Assembly: GCA_013400155.1 (NCBI GenBank)
Contig: VXBM01000135.1
Coordinates: forward strand, 246,197-310,196
Direction of reading: 5' to 3'
DNA: 64,000 nucleotides
Source of the DNA: Helopsaltes ochotensis
Lineage: Eukaryota > Chordata > Aves > Passeriformes > Locustellidae
This document shows, in pieces, positions 13,713-26,527 of this stretch. Each line of letters opens with the position of its first letter. Position 1 is the first letter of the stretch. Below the pieces are notes generated by a model that was given only the letters and a program-made list of their open reading frames with translations, had not been told where the DNA came from and searched no databases. The translations under genes were made by a program, and so were the position numbers.

Positions 13713-14349
13713 TGCCATAGTTTCACCCCAGCCAGCAACCCAGCCCCACACAGCCGCTTGCTCACTCCCAAACCAGCAGCATCAGGGGGAGAACTGGAAA
13801 GGTAGAAGGTTGAAAACTCATGGGCTTAAATAAAGGCAGTTTAGTAGGGAGAAAAAGCCATAAAAAAACCAACCAACCAAACAAACAAACAAACAAACAA
13901 ACAAACAAACAAACAAAAAAACAAAACAAAAAACCAGCAAGGAATTAATTCCCAAGGGCAGGCAGGTGTTCAGCTATTGCCGGGAGAGCAGGGCCCCATC
14001 ATGTGCAGCCATTCCTTGGGAAGACAAACACCATCACTCCAAATGCACCCTTCCTTCTCCCTTCTTCCTTGCACTTGATATACTAAGCATGATGCTCTGG
14101 AATATCCTTCTGGTCACCGCAGGTCATCTGTCCTGGCTGTGTCTCCTCCCACCCTCCCATGCACCCCCAGCCCCCTCACCAGCGTGGCAGCACAGAAAGC
14201 AGAAAAGGCCTTGTCTCTGTGTAAGTTCTGCTCAGCAATAACAAAAACATCTCTGCATTATCAACCCTGTGTTCAGCACAAATCCAAAACACAGTCCAGT
14301 ACCAGCCACTTGGAAGACAAGTAATTCTACCTCAGCCAAAACCAGCACA
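13713..14349 (-). mobile_element. Solo ERV LTR with 5-bp target duplication
   Basis: A 637-bp LTR in minus orientation belongs to an abundant avian ERV family. Its 5' end (minus strand) reads TGTGCTGGTTTTGGCTG and its 3' end carries the family's 'gctggggt..aaac' ending (plus strand 'tgccatagtttcacccca'). It is flanked by perfect GTCAC duplications at 13708-13712 and 14350-14354, so the solo LTR appears complete. The TATA region is degenerate (TATATCAAG on the minus strand, about 14075-14085), and the expected ATTAAA poly(A) signal reads ACTAAA (minus strand of 13840-13845). An AAAC microsatellite has grown inside it. No internal retroviral genes flank it, so it presumably arose by LTR-LTR recombination. 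A 5-bp duplication fits ERVL or ERV1 better than ERVK; the class is left open. Confidence 0.88.
13869..13931 (+). repeat. (AAAC)n microsatellite inside the LTR
   Basis: An imperfect start (ccaaccaacc) leads into about ten AAAC units, then irregular A/C sequence. It occupies the place where other copies of this LTR family have a GTTTTGCTTTG-type stretch on the opposite strand, so the array probably expanded from it after insertion. Confidence 0.93.
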
Positions 14350-14354
14350 GTCAC

Positions 14355-16299
14355 TGCAAAACCATTTGATAGTTCCTCTACTGTCTTTTTACATACCCTG
14401 TCCTGATCCTTCACAGTATACACAGGCATTGTCATGCCAGACTAATTTTCCTTGCCAAATTCATAAGATTGGTGAATAGTCCCTTGTAATAGAAGCTGGC
14501 TGCCACCTTCATTACATGGTGGCTAATATTTCCACATAATGATGGAGAAGTGGATCCTGTTTGTGTGACTCAAATAGTAAGGCTGAAATTGAGGAGACAC
14601 AGGAAGTGTTTCCATATCATTAAGCAAAATAGAAAGGAGACATAATGCTCTAAATAGAGAAGAGGAAGATGACAGTTAGTGTTCTTTCTTTTTACTCTCT
14701 CTGTTCTACTCATACTTTCACCCTTTTTTCTCCTTTCTCACTTCTTCCGTCACTAACTTTTCCTATTTTTAATTAGTAGCTAGCAGCACAGATTTCAGAA
14801 ACAACATTAAAAAAGAAGTTATCAGGCTGCGTTTTATGCTGCAACAACAGAGAAACTGCAGGACGAAATATGGTCCCAGGTGAAAGTTATTCCTTCAAAG
14901 GCAGAACTCCTTACTCAAAGCAGAATTTCTTTTGGATCGCAGACATGCAAAAGCATTTCCCTTCTACTAAGACAATAAGCATAAGAGTTGGGAAACAATG
15001 TGAAACCACTTATGCTGATACTTTTGTTTTTCTTTTGAAGCAGATTTCTTTCTCACTCTGATAGAATTTATATACTGGGTCACATTTGCCTGGCATTTTC
15101 TAGTATCCTAGATCAATCAGACTAAAGAACTCATTCCCTGAGAGCAGCCAGCCAAACTAAAAAGAGGCTAGCATNNNNNNNNNNNNNNNNNNNNNNNNNA
15201 AAAAAAAAAAGGAAAAAAAGAAAGAAAACTTTAGGCTAGCAGATGTCTCAAAATATCTGTTGCTATAAAATACATTCGTGCATAACAACTTCTATGTATG
15301 CTAAGTGTTTTTGTCAGAAAATTTCAGACTTTGCCAGAATCTTTTCTGTCTAAGCCTGAGATCTTGCACTCAACTCTGCAATCCTTGTAAGAAAAGAAGA
15401 TTCAAAGTCAAAAAAATACCTTTGGCAAGCAAGACCATAGTGACCACCACTCATGGGTTCAGTGTTATTCAGGATAACCTTTCTGTATAATACACAACGT
15501 TGCCTTCCCTGCAGTTCAGACAGTTGCTGCTGTCTGCTCTTCATTACAGAACAGGGTTATTCTTTCTTATCTCTTAGATTTTTTGATTCCTGAGAAAGTA
15601 GAATATTTTTATTGAAGTAATCTAAAATAAAAACTTAGGATTTAGACTTGTGCTGAACTCAAATGTTCTGTTTTTCTCACAGCAGTTAGATATACGTCTG
15701 TCCTAAATGCAGGAAATTACACTTATTCATCTTGGTGCAGAATTTTTAAATACTTAGTTAAAAGGTATTCATCAAACATGCTTTTATTTCATAAAAACCA
15801 GATAAATAGCAAAGAACTTAAATAAAATTCTGTCTCAGGCTGTGTTTTCTTGAGGACTTTATTACCTTGCAAGTATAAGCTGAAAACCTTCTTCCTGGCT
15901 CTTTTTGCTAATTTACTAACTCCAGACTGCATATGAAGTCATAAAGATAACTTGCATCTAGGAGGCATAGGAAAGAGGGATCATTGCATGGATACTTTGG
16001 GTAAAAAAATACCTTAGATTTAAGTTTATGTTGTCTGAGATATTAATTACCAAAATCACAGGCAAGGAGGTGGGGATACAATTCTAAGAGAGAAACGTTG
16101 GCATCCTGAGTGTGAATGTTGTGGGATAGAAGTATTAATACAAATACCTTTCAGATGCTCGTCTGACTTTGGCACCCCACAGCCTCCACAGGCAGTGACA
16201 AGCAACCTTGTTGTCAGGATATCTCAGTCCTATGCTTTCATCCGACTGCAGAATTCTCGTGTTTTGCAACAACTTTTAAGAATGAAGCTTACTGTGTAG
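14355..16299. other. Unique noncoding tract with one assembly gap
   Basis: No gene or repeat is recognised. It contains the 25-N gap at 15175-15199, followed directly by an A-run. Confidence 0.5.
15175..15199. other. Assembly gap, 25 N
   Basis: This run of 25 undetermined bases is followed at once by an 11-base A-run and further A-rich sequence. The gap probably reflects a homopolymer that could not be sequenced through; its true length is unknown. Confidence 0.99.
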
Positions 16300-16364
16300 G
16301 CAGGACCAGAAGTTGGACGGAATGATCCTGTTGGATCTTTCCAAAGCAGCATATTCTGTGATTT
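16300..16364 (+). mobile_element. CR1 LINE terminal tail, short remnant
   Basis: About 65 bp matches the very end of a CR1: 'gttggacggaatgatcctg' followed by 'ttggatctttccaa' and 'atattctgtgatttt'. This is the same ending as the clearer copy at 21672-21912. The upstream sequence is too diverged to join to it, so either the insertion was tiny or the rest has decayed. Confidence 0.7.
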
Positions 16365-19300
16365 TCTGGGTGTTCACTGAGAACTGTTTCTGTGCTGTGA
16401 GCTCAGCACACTCCAACTCATGCTCAGGTCAAATCTTTATGACTTCCCCGTCTTGTCTATATAGAAGCTACATTCGTGTCTGTCTTTAGTGTAAGCTTCA
16501 AAGTATGCCAGGTCAAGAAGGATGCTCAGATAAGCCCATTGCTTTCCTACGACCCTGGGCACATGCAGTACAGGTGGACCAAGCATGTTGATGTTGATAG
16601 CACTCACGCTGAACTGACACAACCTACACAGCACCTTGCAATGCTTACAAAACATGACAATGCAACACATCATAAGCAGAAAAGCTGCTCCCCTAGGCCT
16701 GAACTGTTAAGTATTATCTCAGTTGAAATATGAGAACTGAGACTGCTGAGGTGGCTGCTGACTAGTGTGAAGCACAGTTATGCATATTTTCCCAGCTCTT
16801 GTAGAAGAGCACCCTGAGGATATAAAGACTTGCAAAAGCTTTTCTGTCCAGTCATCTATGAGCTAATTTTTTAATGTTGCTTGAGCTGTCTTTTTCCATT
16901 TCTGCATCTACATGCTGGATGTTATGTTAATAGAGAGTGGTACTTTGAGTTATATTAAATTTTCAGAAGTCGATTCCTGCCTCTTGTTCTATTTCTGCCC
17001 TTGTAATTTATCATAAGTGAGTAGCTTGCTGTCTTCTAGCAAGGATTGAGATTTCCAGTTTTCCATGGCTTGAAATGTTTTGTCTGACTCCCTTCCCCCT
17101 TTTTTTGATGTGCTCTGCTAACACTGATGACTAAAGCAGCTTTTGAAAGAGAACTGTCCCCATTATGTGCCGCATGCTACATTTTCCTTTTACTCTTCTT
17201 GTTTTCAAAGCAACCGTGTCATACATTTTTTTAATTCCTTCCCAGGTAGCCCTTGCTTGCATATTTTAAAATCCATGTAAATTGTTTTTTTTCATTTCTG
17301 TGCTGATCGTTTATCCATCTATGGGGCCAAGTGGAAGACTGCCATTAAAGTTTGCAAGCCTGTGAGGGGTAAATTTGCCATTAATTGATTCATATATTGC
17401 AATTACCAGTATCCACCAGGCTGTCAGTGGTCAGTAATCAGTGTCATAATCCTTGCTGCTGCTGTTACCCTTGTTGAGAGTTACTGATGTATATTTGTGG
17501 GGTCCTGAACATTGTGTTGCCCATTAACTTGCAGTCAAGAAATCTCAGCACTCTTAACTTGTGGAGTGGCCAAAGGTTTGGTACAATAGCTAAGATTTAC
17601 TGGAGACAACCACAGTTCCAACACATTTAACCTACCAGGAAGGGAGTTAAGGGATATGTACTGATGGAAAGGTGCTTGCCAAAACACAGTGATACCACTT
17701 ACCCCGTACTGGTCATTGGCAGACTATCCATTGTTGTGATATGGTAAAAAGAGCAAAACATGTCTATCACGTGCCAGCTATATCTTTGTTTTCTTATTGT
17801 CTTACTGCCCTTTCTAGCCCAATGTCATTCTGCACTTACTACAATATTCCTTTTCCACCAGTGCAGTAAGATTGCATGTAGGAGTCAATGTCTTAGCAAG
17901 CCTTTGTGTTGCTGGTGCTCTGGTGAGCCCTATATTGGGCAGACGCAGAATGTACTTCCCCATCAAACATTGAACAAATGAAACCTTATTTCTTATTGAT
18001 TTGTGTCTTGTGTTAACCTCATGAACTTTCTGTTATCCAGCAGAGTGTGAAATCATATTGTAATATCTCCCTCACCTGGGATCCTTATGGGGTATCTTTC
18101 CTTTGCACAAAATCTCTAAAGAATTCTAACCTCCTGCCTATCACACAGTAATGTAAGGGCAGGAATGAGTGGGAATTAAAAGTTGTGCATGTATGTGTGC
18201 TGGGGGGAATAGGGGGAAAGAGAGGTTATGCATTCCTAAAGGCTGTTTTGCAATTAATTTGCAACTAATTTGATTAGGGGGAAAGGATATCTAGAGGTCT
18301 TATGGGCCCCCAGAAGATCTGACTGAAAAGTTCTTAGATCAGTATCGGTTGGAAGATACAGGTTTGATAATAGCTGATATTTCAGGACTTGTGTGTGTCG
18401 TATGCATATGAGTAAGCCTGTACTGAAACTGTAAATGAACACAAGGGAATCAGGCCGACAGTTTCCGTCTAAAATAGGGCAACTGTCATTATATTACTAG
18501 CAAACCAAAGAGTCTCCTGAAATGCCTACTTGGCTTTGAAAGTTATTCCTGGGGAATTCAGAAGTCTGCACAGAAATAAGAGAGAACCAACTGAAAGAAG
18601 AAAAACAAAGAAAATAATCTGAGATGAAAGCATCCATCCCCTTCTTACAACTTTTGTCACAAAAAAGGTGACTGATAGTTCACAGAAAAGGTATGAAACT
18701 CCTTACAGTGTTGTTCAAGATGTGTTCCAGGTGATTAGTGCTGCCTATCATGAGGTTATTTCTTGCATCTCTTGAAATATGAATAATACTAAAAAAATCT
18801 ACATCAGAAGGTTTTTTCATTTCTACTCAGAACTATACTTTGCTGACAGTTGGATTCTTGATGGGGAAGAAAAACAGGAATTCACTTCTTAGATACATCT
18901 TTTATGGGTGAAATATTTTTTTTTTAAATTCCAAACTTCCCAATTTGTTAAAAGTGGAGGGAGAAAGTGCCCTAAAATGTCCTCTTACTGTCTGCATTCC
19001 TATAATTACTGTATGAGTTTCTTCTTTTGGTTTAGTTTGCTTCAAGCTCTACTGCCAAGAAAGCTATTTGTGTGAACTCTCACTTCTTATTATTAGCACA
19101 GTGATGAAGAGGTTGACAGGTTCTCTTCTCTTGCCTGAAGCTGCTACCTAGTCAGCTGATGCTTTCTCTGTAATTTTTTCTTATTACATATTCTTTTCTC
19201 CTGTGGTTTTTACTTCTTTACTACATGAGAGTCACATAGATGAAAAGCAGCCAAAAGAAAAGAGGGTACAAAATCCAATCAGTAACCATAAATAATGCAC

Positions 19301-19967
19301 CTTCAAGAGGAAAATCATTAAATTGGTGAGAAGTCCAGCATACAAGAGACAACTAAAAGGTTTGGGAGTGTTTTATCAAAATCAGTCATGTGATCATGAA
19401 GGCAGAAAATACAAACGAAATAAGGACTTATTCAAAAGGGACTTTTTTCTGTTACAGTGCAGTGTGATGACTTTGACTCTCAAGACACTCAAGTTCTCAA
19501 CTTTGTTCAGGAAGAAATAGCAAGTACTATTACAATATATGACAAATATAAAAATTACAATCAATAATATCGGTATACATAGTGAGTTATAAATATAAGG
19601 AATACAGAGACAAGGGAATCTAAACATAGCAGGAACAACTTCCTGTAAGTTACCATTGTTAAGGCAATAGCAAATGTCAAAGTATAAATTTTAATATATT
19701 TAAACTATATCTATAATGAAAGAAATGCCAGTACCAGTCAAGGAAACCCTAAGATTTGAACAGCCAAACTGTGATGAAAGCCAACAGTATTTAATAACTT
19801 TAAAAAAAAAAATTTAGAAGGGGGGATATACTCATATATCACAATAAAAACATGCTCTCTGATTTAAAAGCTCATAAGAGGGCAATAATAGAAGCAATAT
19901 CAAGAGCTAAAACCCAAGATAGTTTTTCCCAGAAGCCTTTTAAGATTCAGTAGGTGCTCTTTTTAGA
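16365..19967. other. Unique noncoding tract, possible conserved element inside
   Basis: No gene or transposon is recognised. The stretch 17320-17640 is free of repeats and simple sequence and contains several TAAT/ATTA homeodomain-type cores; it is discussed as a candidate regulatory element. The rest is AT-rich, with a T-run near 18918. Confidence 0.45.
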
Positions 19968-20420
19968 CCTGAGAGTCCTGGTGAGCAAAAGCTTTAAAAT
20001 GAACCAATAGTGTTCCCTGGAATATAAGAGGGCCAAGAGCATCTTTGGCAATTGACTATTGGCAAGAATTGAGCAGCTGGGTTGAAGGCATCCATCCTTA
20101 AAAAGGCTACAGGAAGATTCAGTTGCTTCCTGTAGCTGATTATTGGGAGGTTAGAGAGAAGGTGCAGTCAGACTTCTCAGTGCTACACAGAGAAGAATGG
20201 GAGGCTCAGCAACAGGGAGTACCAGTGAGCTGTAAGGAAAAAATTATTTCTGTGAGAGTTGTCAAACATTGAAAAGTTGTCCGGACAGGGTATGGGATGT
20301 CCATCCTTGAAGCTGCACAAAACTGAACACAGCTCTGAACAACTTGTTCTCATAAGGACGTCGTTGGGCAAATGAGCTTTGGATGTCCCTTCAAACCAGT
20401 GTGATTCCATGGTTCTATGG
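19968..20420 (+). mobile_element. CR1 LINE 3' fragment, diverged, with internal deletion
   Basis: It opens with a piece of the end of CR1 ORF2 ('ctgagagtcctggtgagcaa' and 'agagggccaagagcatctt'). It then jumps to the 3' UTR ('ggaaaaaattatttctgtga', 'gtccatccttgaagctgc', 'ctctgaacaacttgttctc') and ends with 'gtgattccatggttctatgg'. Compared with other CR1 copies, the segment between is shortened by an internal deletion. It is heavily diverged and clearly older than the copy at 21.7 kb. Confidence 0.85.
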
Positions 20421-21671
20421 TTAAAGGATACTGATTAAAAATATATATATATCTATTATGAGAGATATTCTAGAATTATAGAAGAACCCTCCAGTCAGGA
20501 ATTAATCTGGGCTTCATGTCATTTATCCAGTTACTTATTGGTTAGTTAGCTACACAGGAATCCCAGGCAAAAATTAATAGCTGTGAATGCATACAATGAA
20601 CCAGCAGCAAATCATGTGTGTCAGAAGAAATGAAAACCAAGGCTTGAAAACCAAGCTTTGAAGACATGCAAGATCTAATGTCTAATAAAAATAGGGTTTG
20701 TAGGTGCTTTAAAATGTCTTTTTTTTCTTTTTATACCATTTTAAAAAAATCCCAGAAGCAGGAAATCTTTGCAATCTCTTCCAACTCATCAAATATGTTT
20801 GATATTGCTGGTCAGCTTATGGTTCCTTTCATGAGATCGATCAACATGAAAGTGAATACAGAGACAGTATCTTATTTCTGTAGGAAACCAGGCTAAAAAT
20901 AAAAGGATGAAAATCCAATTGAGACTAGGCAATTTAATATTATGGAAAGAAATCTTGTCAAGGAAACGGTTTCATTCATTCATATCATTAGAACTGGGAT
21001 TCATAAAGCTAAAAGCAAAGAACAAAAGTATTTAGGTGCTTTATTAGTCACTTATAACACTTTGACTGCCAAAAACATGATTATGAAGTATCAGTAAAGA
21101 GATTTTTAAAGGAATTAAGTACTGCCTTGTTGAAAAGAACTGGAAAATAAGTTGTCAGTGGGAAGTCACAGCTGCATAGAAGCTCAGCTAGTAGGGTTCC
21201 TTACTATTATCCTGTTTCAGTCAATGCCTGAAGGCTAATATAAAATCACTGATAATAAAATTAGGCAATTCAAAAAAAAGCAAGGCATGCATTTTCACCA
21301 TTAGGAAATAATGAAACACTCTGGAACAAACTAAGGGAAGCAGCAATGTTCTAATCCCATGATGACCTCAAATCAAAGGAAAGAAAGACTCTGCTAGGGT
21401 GCTTTTTTGCTAAGGCTGTTGACTTATTTCAGATAGGGTGAGTGAATAGCATCTTATTTTCCCTCCAAGAGTTGAAATCAGATGATTTAGTAGTTCTTTC
21501 CATGCTGGAAACCCTAGTCTTTGAAAACAGTAACGGAAAAATATCAATGATGAGCCCAAATTATAAAAAACTTAAAGAGAAAAATATTAGGGAGACAAAG
21601 AAAACCTGTGATTAAAAACAAGATAACTATTTCCTAATTTTGCATTAGTAAAACAAATATTCATAAAATGA
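20421..21671. other. Noncoding tract, possible ancient LINE relic
   Basis: There is no gene. Around 21290-21420 the wording ('aaacactctggaacaaacta' and following) faintly resembles the 3' part of old CR1/L3-type LINEs, but not enough to annotate a boundary. A short TA run lies near 20440. Confidence 0.4.
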
Positions 21672-21912
21672 ATCTTCAGGACTGGACTTGATGGATATTA
21701 CAGAAAGGTTCTTGACCCAGAGGGTGGTTTGGCACTGAACAGGCTCCCCAGGGAAGTGATTACAGCACCAAGCCTGACAGAGTTCAAGAAGTGTTTGGAC
21801 AACACTCTCAAGCACATGGGGTGACTATTGGGGTGGCCTGTGAAGGGCAGGGAGTTGGACTTGATAATCCTTCTGGGTCTCTTCCAACTCAGATGACTCT
21901 GTGATTCTGTGA
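21672..21912 (+). mobile_element. CR1 LINE, 3'-terminal fragment (well preserved)
   Basis: These 241 bp are the 3' end of a CR1 subfamily common in neoavian birds: 'ggttcttgacccagagggtgg', 'gaacaggctccccaggga', 'ccaagcctgacagagttcaa', 'gggagttggacttgataatc' and a terminal 'gtgattctgtg'. It is the least diverged CR1 in the window and is 5'-truncated and noncoding. Its subfamily may help date the region. Confidence 0.96.
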
Positions 21913-24900
21913 AGTTTGAAAAAATGCAGATGAAAACTCATTCTTCGATTCGGCTTTCAATGGCAGAAAATTCAGGCAGTCAAGAAATCCCATCCTAATG
22001 TCATTTATTATGCACTAGAGTTACACAAAGAAGTTCAGGCTTTCAGTAGGTTCCTGACAAATGTTTCAAGGGCTTCTGGTAGCAAACAAATTTGTTAAAG
22101 TACCTTTCATAATAGAATGACAGTAAAAATGACAGTGTGTTGTTAACGTCTATCTGGCTACACACCCCCCTCTCCGCCTTCCTTACTAGAAATCCTAAAA
22201 AAGTCAAGCAATGAAAATAGAAATGTGTTCTTTGAATTGTGTAATAGAGGCTCCAAACAGGAGAATACACTGAAACCTCTGCCTACAGATTACAAGCTTA
22301 TTGCTTCTCTGTGCACACTTATGGCCATTAGTAGCTTCACATCCTTGTACATGTTTTATTTTCAGAAAGAACTGGGTTGAAAGTTTAAAGAACTTTCTCA
22401 CTATTACAGTCTTTTTTGATCACTGTAATACTAATTGTACGTCTCGTTAAGCTTTTCCCAGCTGTTTCACTTCCTATTTGTTGGTAGGAGTCCAGTTTTC
22501 TTCTTTGAAAATAGCTCTACAAAATCCTAAACATTTAGTTAACCTTGTGTGATGCCTTTTTACTTATTAAAAGCTGTCTTTCAACTCAGACTAATTCTAA
22601 ATCCAATGTTCAGTAACTATCCTCATGTTTGGTCTTTCCATAAACATACTCTTATGTCTAAGTGTCCCAGAGTACCAGCCTGCTTTGAGTGTGCCTGTCA
22701 GCCTGCCCATCAAACTGGGGCCATGGAGCTGAAGTGACTGAAACTACACATCCTCTAGGAGACAGTGGCAGGGCTTCCTATATCCCTATGAAAACTGGTC
22801 TCTCCTCTGTTTCTTTTCGTTTTGTACCTTCTCTTTTACCTTTTCTTGCTATCAAACCTTGTATGCTAGCACTATATGTGCTTATGTCTTCTCTTTCTCC
22901 CAAGCCTTGCACTGTCTTGCCAAATTATGCTGTAGGCCAAGCATCAGTTACATAATTTTTTTGCAAGAATAATCCTCATCTGAACCACGTGCTTCTGTAA
23001 ACCTCATCAGAAATCTTGGGGCTTTTACTGTGCACTTCTTTAAACTGTTATACTTTAGGGATCTTGAACAGATTCAGTAAGAACTTTTGCATATGTTCCA
23101 TTGAAAATGGATGAAAGAAAAATGGGCTTAAACAAAAACTATCACCAAGAGCAATTTCTACATTTTTATTTATTTGTGTGTAGATAGGTATATGTGGAGC
23201 TTTTTGATGTTGCAGTCTACTTTAACTGTAATTAAGTCTTAATTGTACAAGATGTTTGATCTCTGGCAGAATTCTACCAGAAAGGTGTCACTGCTCCAGT
23301 TTTGCTGTGGTCGGTTTTCTAAACCTAACCACTTGGATCCAGAGCTAGGATCCCAGTCTCTTCTGGGTCATGCCTTCATATAGTCTCTCCATTCACACTC
23401 CTCTTTGTAGTTTCCAATTCCTGGCTAAGCAGTGATTCTCTCCAGCAAATCCTCCAGTCTGTTCATACCAGGATAGACGCTCCCACTTCCTCCAGGTTCA
23501 TTGGGACTTACAAGTAGAAGCAATGAGCTGATAGATGTAATGGGAGCATTACAAAACATCTCTGTCAAGCCTACATTTCTGCAGGAATGGTTGTGTCTTG
23601 GTCTATTTCACACCACACTCAGAATTGTCAGTGCCTAACATGTAATGTCTTTCAAAAACACTAAAGCTGTATGCAACAAGCTGTGCTAGGGCAAAATAAC
23701 TCAGAGCTTTCCAATGGCTCTGTGCAGTGAAATGGTTGGTGTTGAAGACCCAATGACCATTCTATATGCATCTAATGGCTCTCTTACTTGCACTTAAATA
23801 TACCTAAATTTTATTTAGACTGTCTTTTATACAAATAGAATGCAGAATATAATGAGTTTTTTCCATTTTCTGGTAGTGCAAAGATTTTTTCATAAACATC
23901 TATGAAATCCCTTTACTCAAGCAGCAGTATTTCTGAATAAACACTTCCCTGAATTACTTTAAAATCATTGCTGTAAGATTGTTTTCAGGTTCATCTATTC
24001 TGATGGAACTGATTGAGTCTAAGTAGAAAGCTTCAGGCTGTGATCTTTGCAAGTAAGTTAAACATGGAATTCATTGAGACAAGTAAATAAGGGCTAGAAC
24101 AAAACAGAAGCAAAGATGCTTGTAGTGCAAATGAGCTATAAACCAAATGTAAATGCTAAAGGTGTGGTCAGGAACTTTACCTGACAACAGTATGTACAAG
24201 CCAAGTAAACAATAATCAAGTGTTTGGTACCTGGAATTGAGATGTGTGTTTTATAAAAGGAGAGTTTTAGCGGTCAACTTTCAGGCTCAAATCACTGGAT
24301 ACTGAAATTTTAGAATGGTGCTGCTCTGAAAAATACCTGAATAACCTAAGGGCTCTATGTAGAGTTATGTTTGTGACTAAAGAGGCCAAAATATCCCAGT
24401 AAGTGAGAAAAACAGACTTTCAAAGGAAACTATCACAAATTATTGCAGCTTCCTTCTATCACATCTTTGCCTGTGTTCTTTGCCTTTAACATTTGGCATT
24501 ATTCATGTCATCAAGACTTCTACTTCCAGATTTCCCATTTCACATACTTTTCTGTTAAGTTTTGAATGTAATATTTTAGTGGTTATGGACCATTTATTTC
24601 TGTATTTTATACTCCAACTCCATAGTTCAGCTCTGAGTGTATTCGTCATTACTTGTATCAAGCATTTTGTCCATTTTGATGTCTTTGAGGTGCGCAGCAG
24701 TATGTTATTTTGGGGTGAAGCCACACTCCCCTCTATTGAAAAATGTAGATTCTGTACACATTTATGTCTATTCACTTAGTTACTTGGTGTCCACATTCTC
24801 AAATCTTCTCACCTTTAACAAGAGGTTTCAAAATCTCTTTCCTGGACCTTGTTACTTAGTTAAACATGAAGTATTTGCCTTGATGATTGCTCTAGCTAAT

Positions 24901-25639
24901 ACATTTCTGCTATAGGAATTCTTAAGCATCTCTATTTTTTTGTGTCACTAGTGGAAGCATTAGGAAATATTTCTTTCCCATTTCACTTGTAAGCAGATCA
25001 GGGTTCTCAGACTCCTATTTCTTTTACATGCAGTACTGTGTAAGAATCTTAAGTACATTATGCTAAACTGTATTTCATCTTTTCAAGTGAAATGATGCTC
25101 CATTTGTTCAAATGCTGCATATGTAATCAGTAATGGCATGAACACTCCTTCTGTAATAAAAAAATGTAAGTAGAGCTAAACCCAGGTGCATTGTCCTTCT
25201 CTTGACAGTGCTCAGAAAATAACTGAAATGATCAGTCAATAGTGCTAGAAAAGTGCATTAGATATGTAATCCCTCTAGTTATGCTGCCTTCAGCAACTTC
25301 AGAACAGGTCCTTGGTGCCACAAACAGACACAAGAGAATCTAATATTACCGACTAACTATATAATAAGTAAGCAAGCAAAATTCAAAGTTACTAAAGTTA
25401 ACACATGGCATAAAACCGCAATTTCAGCACATGACAAATGAGAATGGTAGCACTTCAGAAAAGAAAGCACTTCAGGAAAGAAACTCTGGAATCATGATGA
25501 AAAGTTCAGTGAAAAGATCTGCATGATGTTCGGGACTGGTCAAACAATAAAACAGAAAGACAGGAGTTCTTAGGAAAAGAAGGGGCTGCAAATCAAATGT
25601 GCTATGCCACTATTTAGTTGATGACATGGCTGTTCTAAC
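21913..25639. other. Unique noncoding tract
   Basis: No gene or repeat is recognised. Overlapping open frames on both strands near 24480-24915 have no domain and cancel each other as evidence. Confidence 0.5.
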
Positions 25640-25940
25640 CACAAAATTGATACAATAGAACTTGGAAAGTCTTAGATAAGGTGAAATGAATTATGAGAAG
25701 AGGTTGGGAGGAAAATTTTAAAAAGTGTTAATTGTCATGAGAACTATGGAGAAGATGATGAGAGACCAATTTCCATTTTTTCCTTAGAAATAAGCAGAGG
25801 GAAAACAAGACATTGCAAGGCAGTATTTTAGCTACATGAAACCCAGTAATTTTCTGTATTTTTAATAGTGGAACTCACTCAATTGTAAGTGGAATGAGTC
25901 ATGGAAAAATGTATGGAAAGAGTCTCATAATCTTGCCCAC
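25640..25940 (+). mobile_element. Possible ancient CR1/L3-type LINE relic
   Basis: The stretch has the order of motifs expected near the 3' end of old CR1-like LINEs. A block with 'gagaactatggagaagatg' corresponds to the region before a purine-rich 'aagcagagggaaaacaag', followed by 'tagtggaactcactca', which resembles the widespread 'ctgtggaactcattgcc' motif. Divergence is high and no tail is visible. It may be chance resemblance. Confidence 0.35.
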
Positions 25941-26497
25941 TGAGGTCAATGCTAAAAACATGAAAAAGGGCTGAAAAGGAAATTGTTTTATTTTTTGCTT
26001 TGTTAGTGATATTTCAAAGCACAGATACAGTCTGTGGGCATAAAAAGACCACAAGTTCTAAGCTATTAAGAAGAAGAGAGTGAGGAAGTTGTACCTCTCC
26101 CTTTGCTTCCAGGAGTAACTGGATCACCAATTAGCTCACAGTAGACGCCTCTCTGGCTGAAATGAAAGAAGCAGCTGACAGGATCAGAACGTTTGTGCAA
26201 CAAATGATGTGAAACAGCATTTCTTTCCCATGTTGTTTCCAATGTCTTGTCAAAATGTAAAAAGTAATAATCACAGAGTCACTTCTGGTGGCCTTTCTCG
26301 TGTTTTACTTCACTCGTTATAGCTGACTAAGAACTGAAAGGGGGTGGACATTTGCAATACTAAGGATGACAGCCCCTAAGGGGAAAAGAGATCTTAAATA
26401 GAACAAAAATAGGCAGAATGTATGTGCAAGGGGTACCTGGCAGCAGGGCATCAGGGAACAAAAGTACTCAGTGTGAGAATCAATGTTCTCTTTAGAA

Positions 26498-26527
26498 CTG
26501 TAGGGAAACAATCTGTAGGGAAACATC
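26498..26527 (+). repeat. 15-bp tandem duplication
   Basis: ctgtagggaaacaat is followed directly by ctgtagggaaacatc, two copies differing at the last two bases. This is a simple local duplication. Confidence 0.85.
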
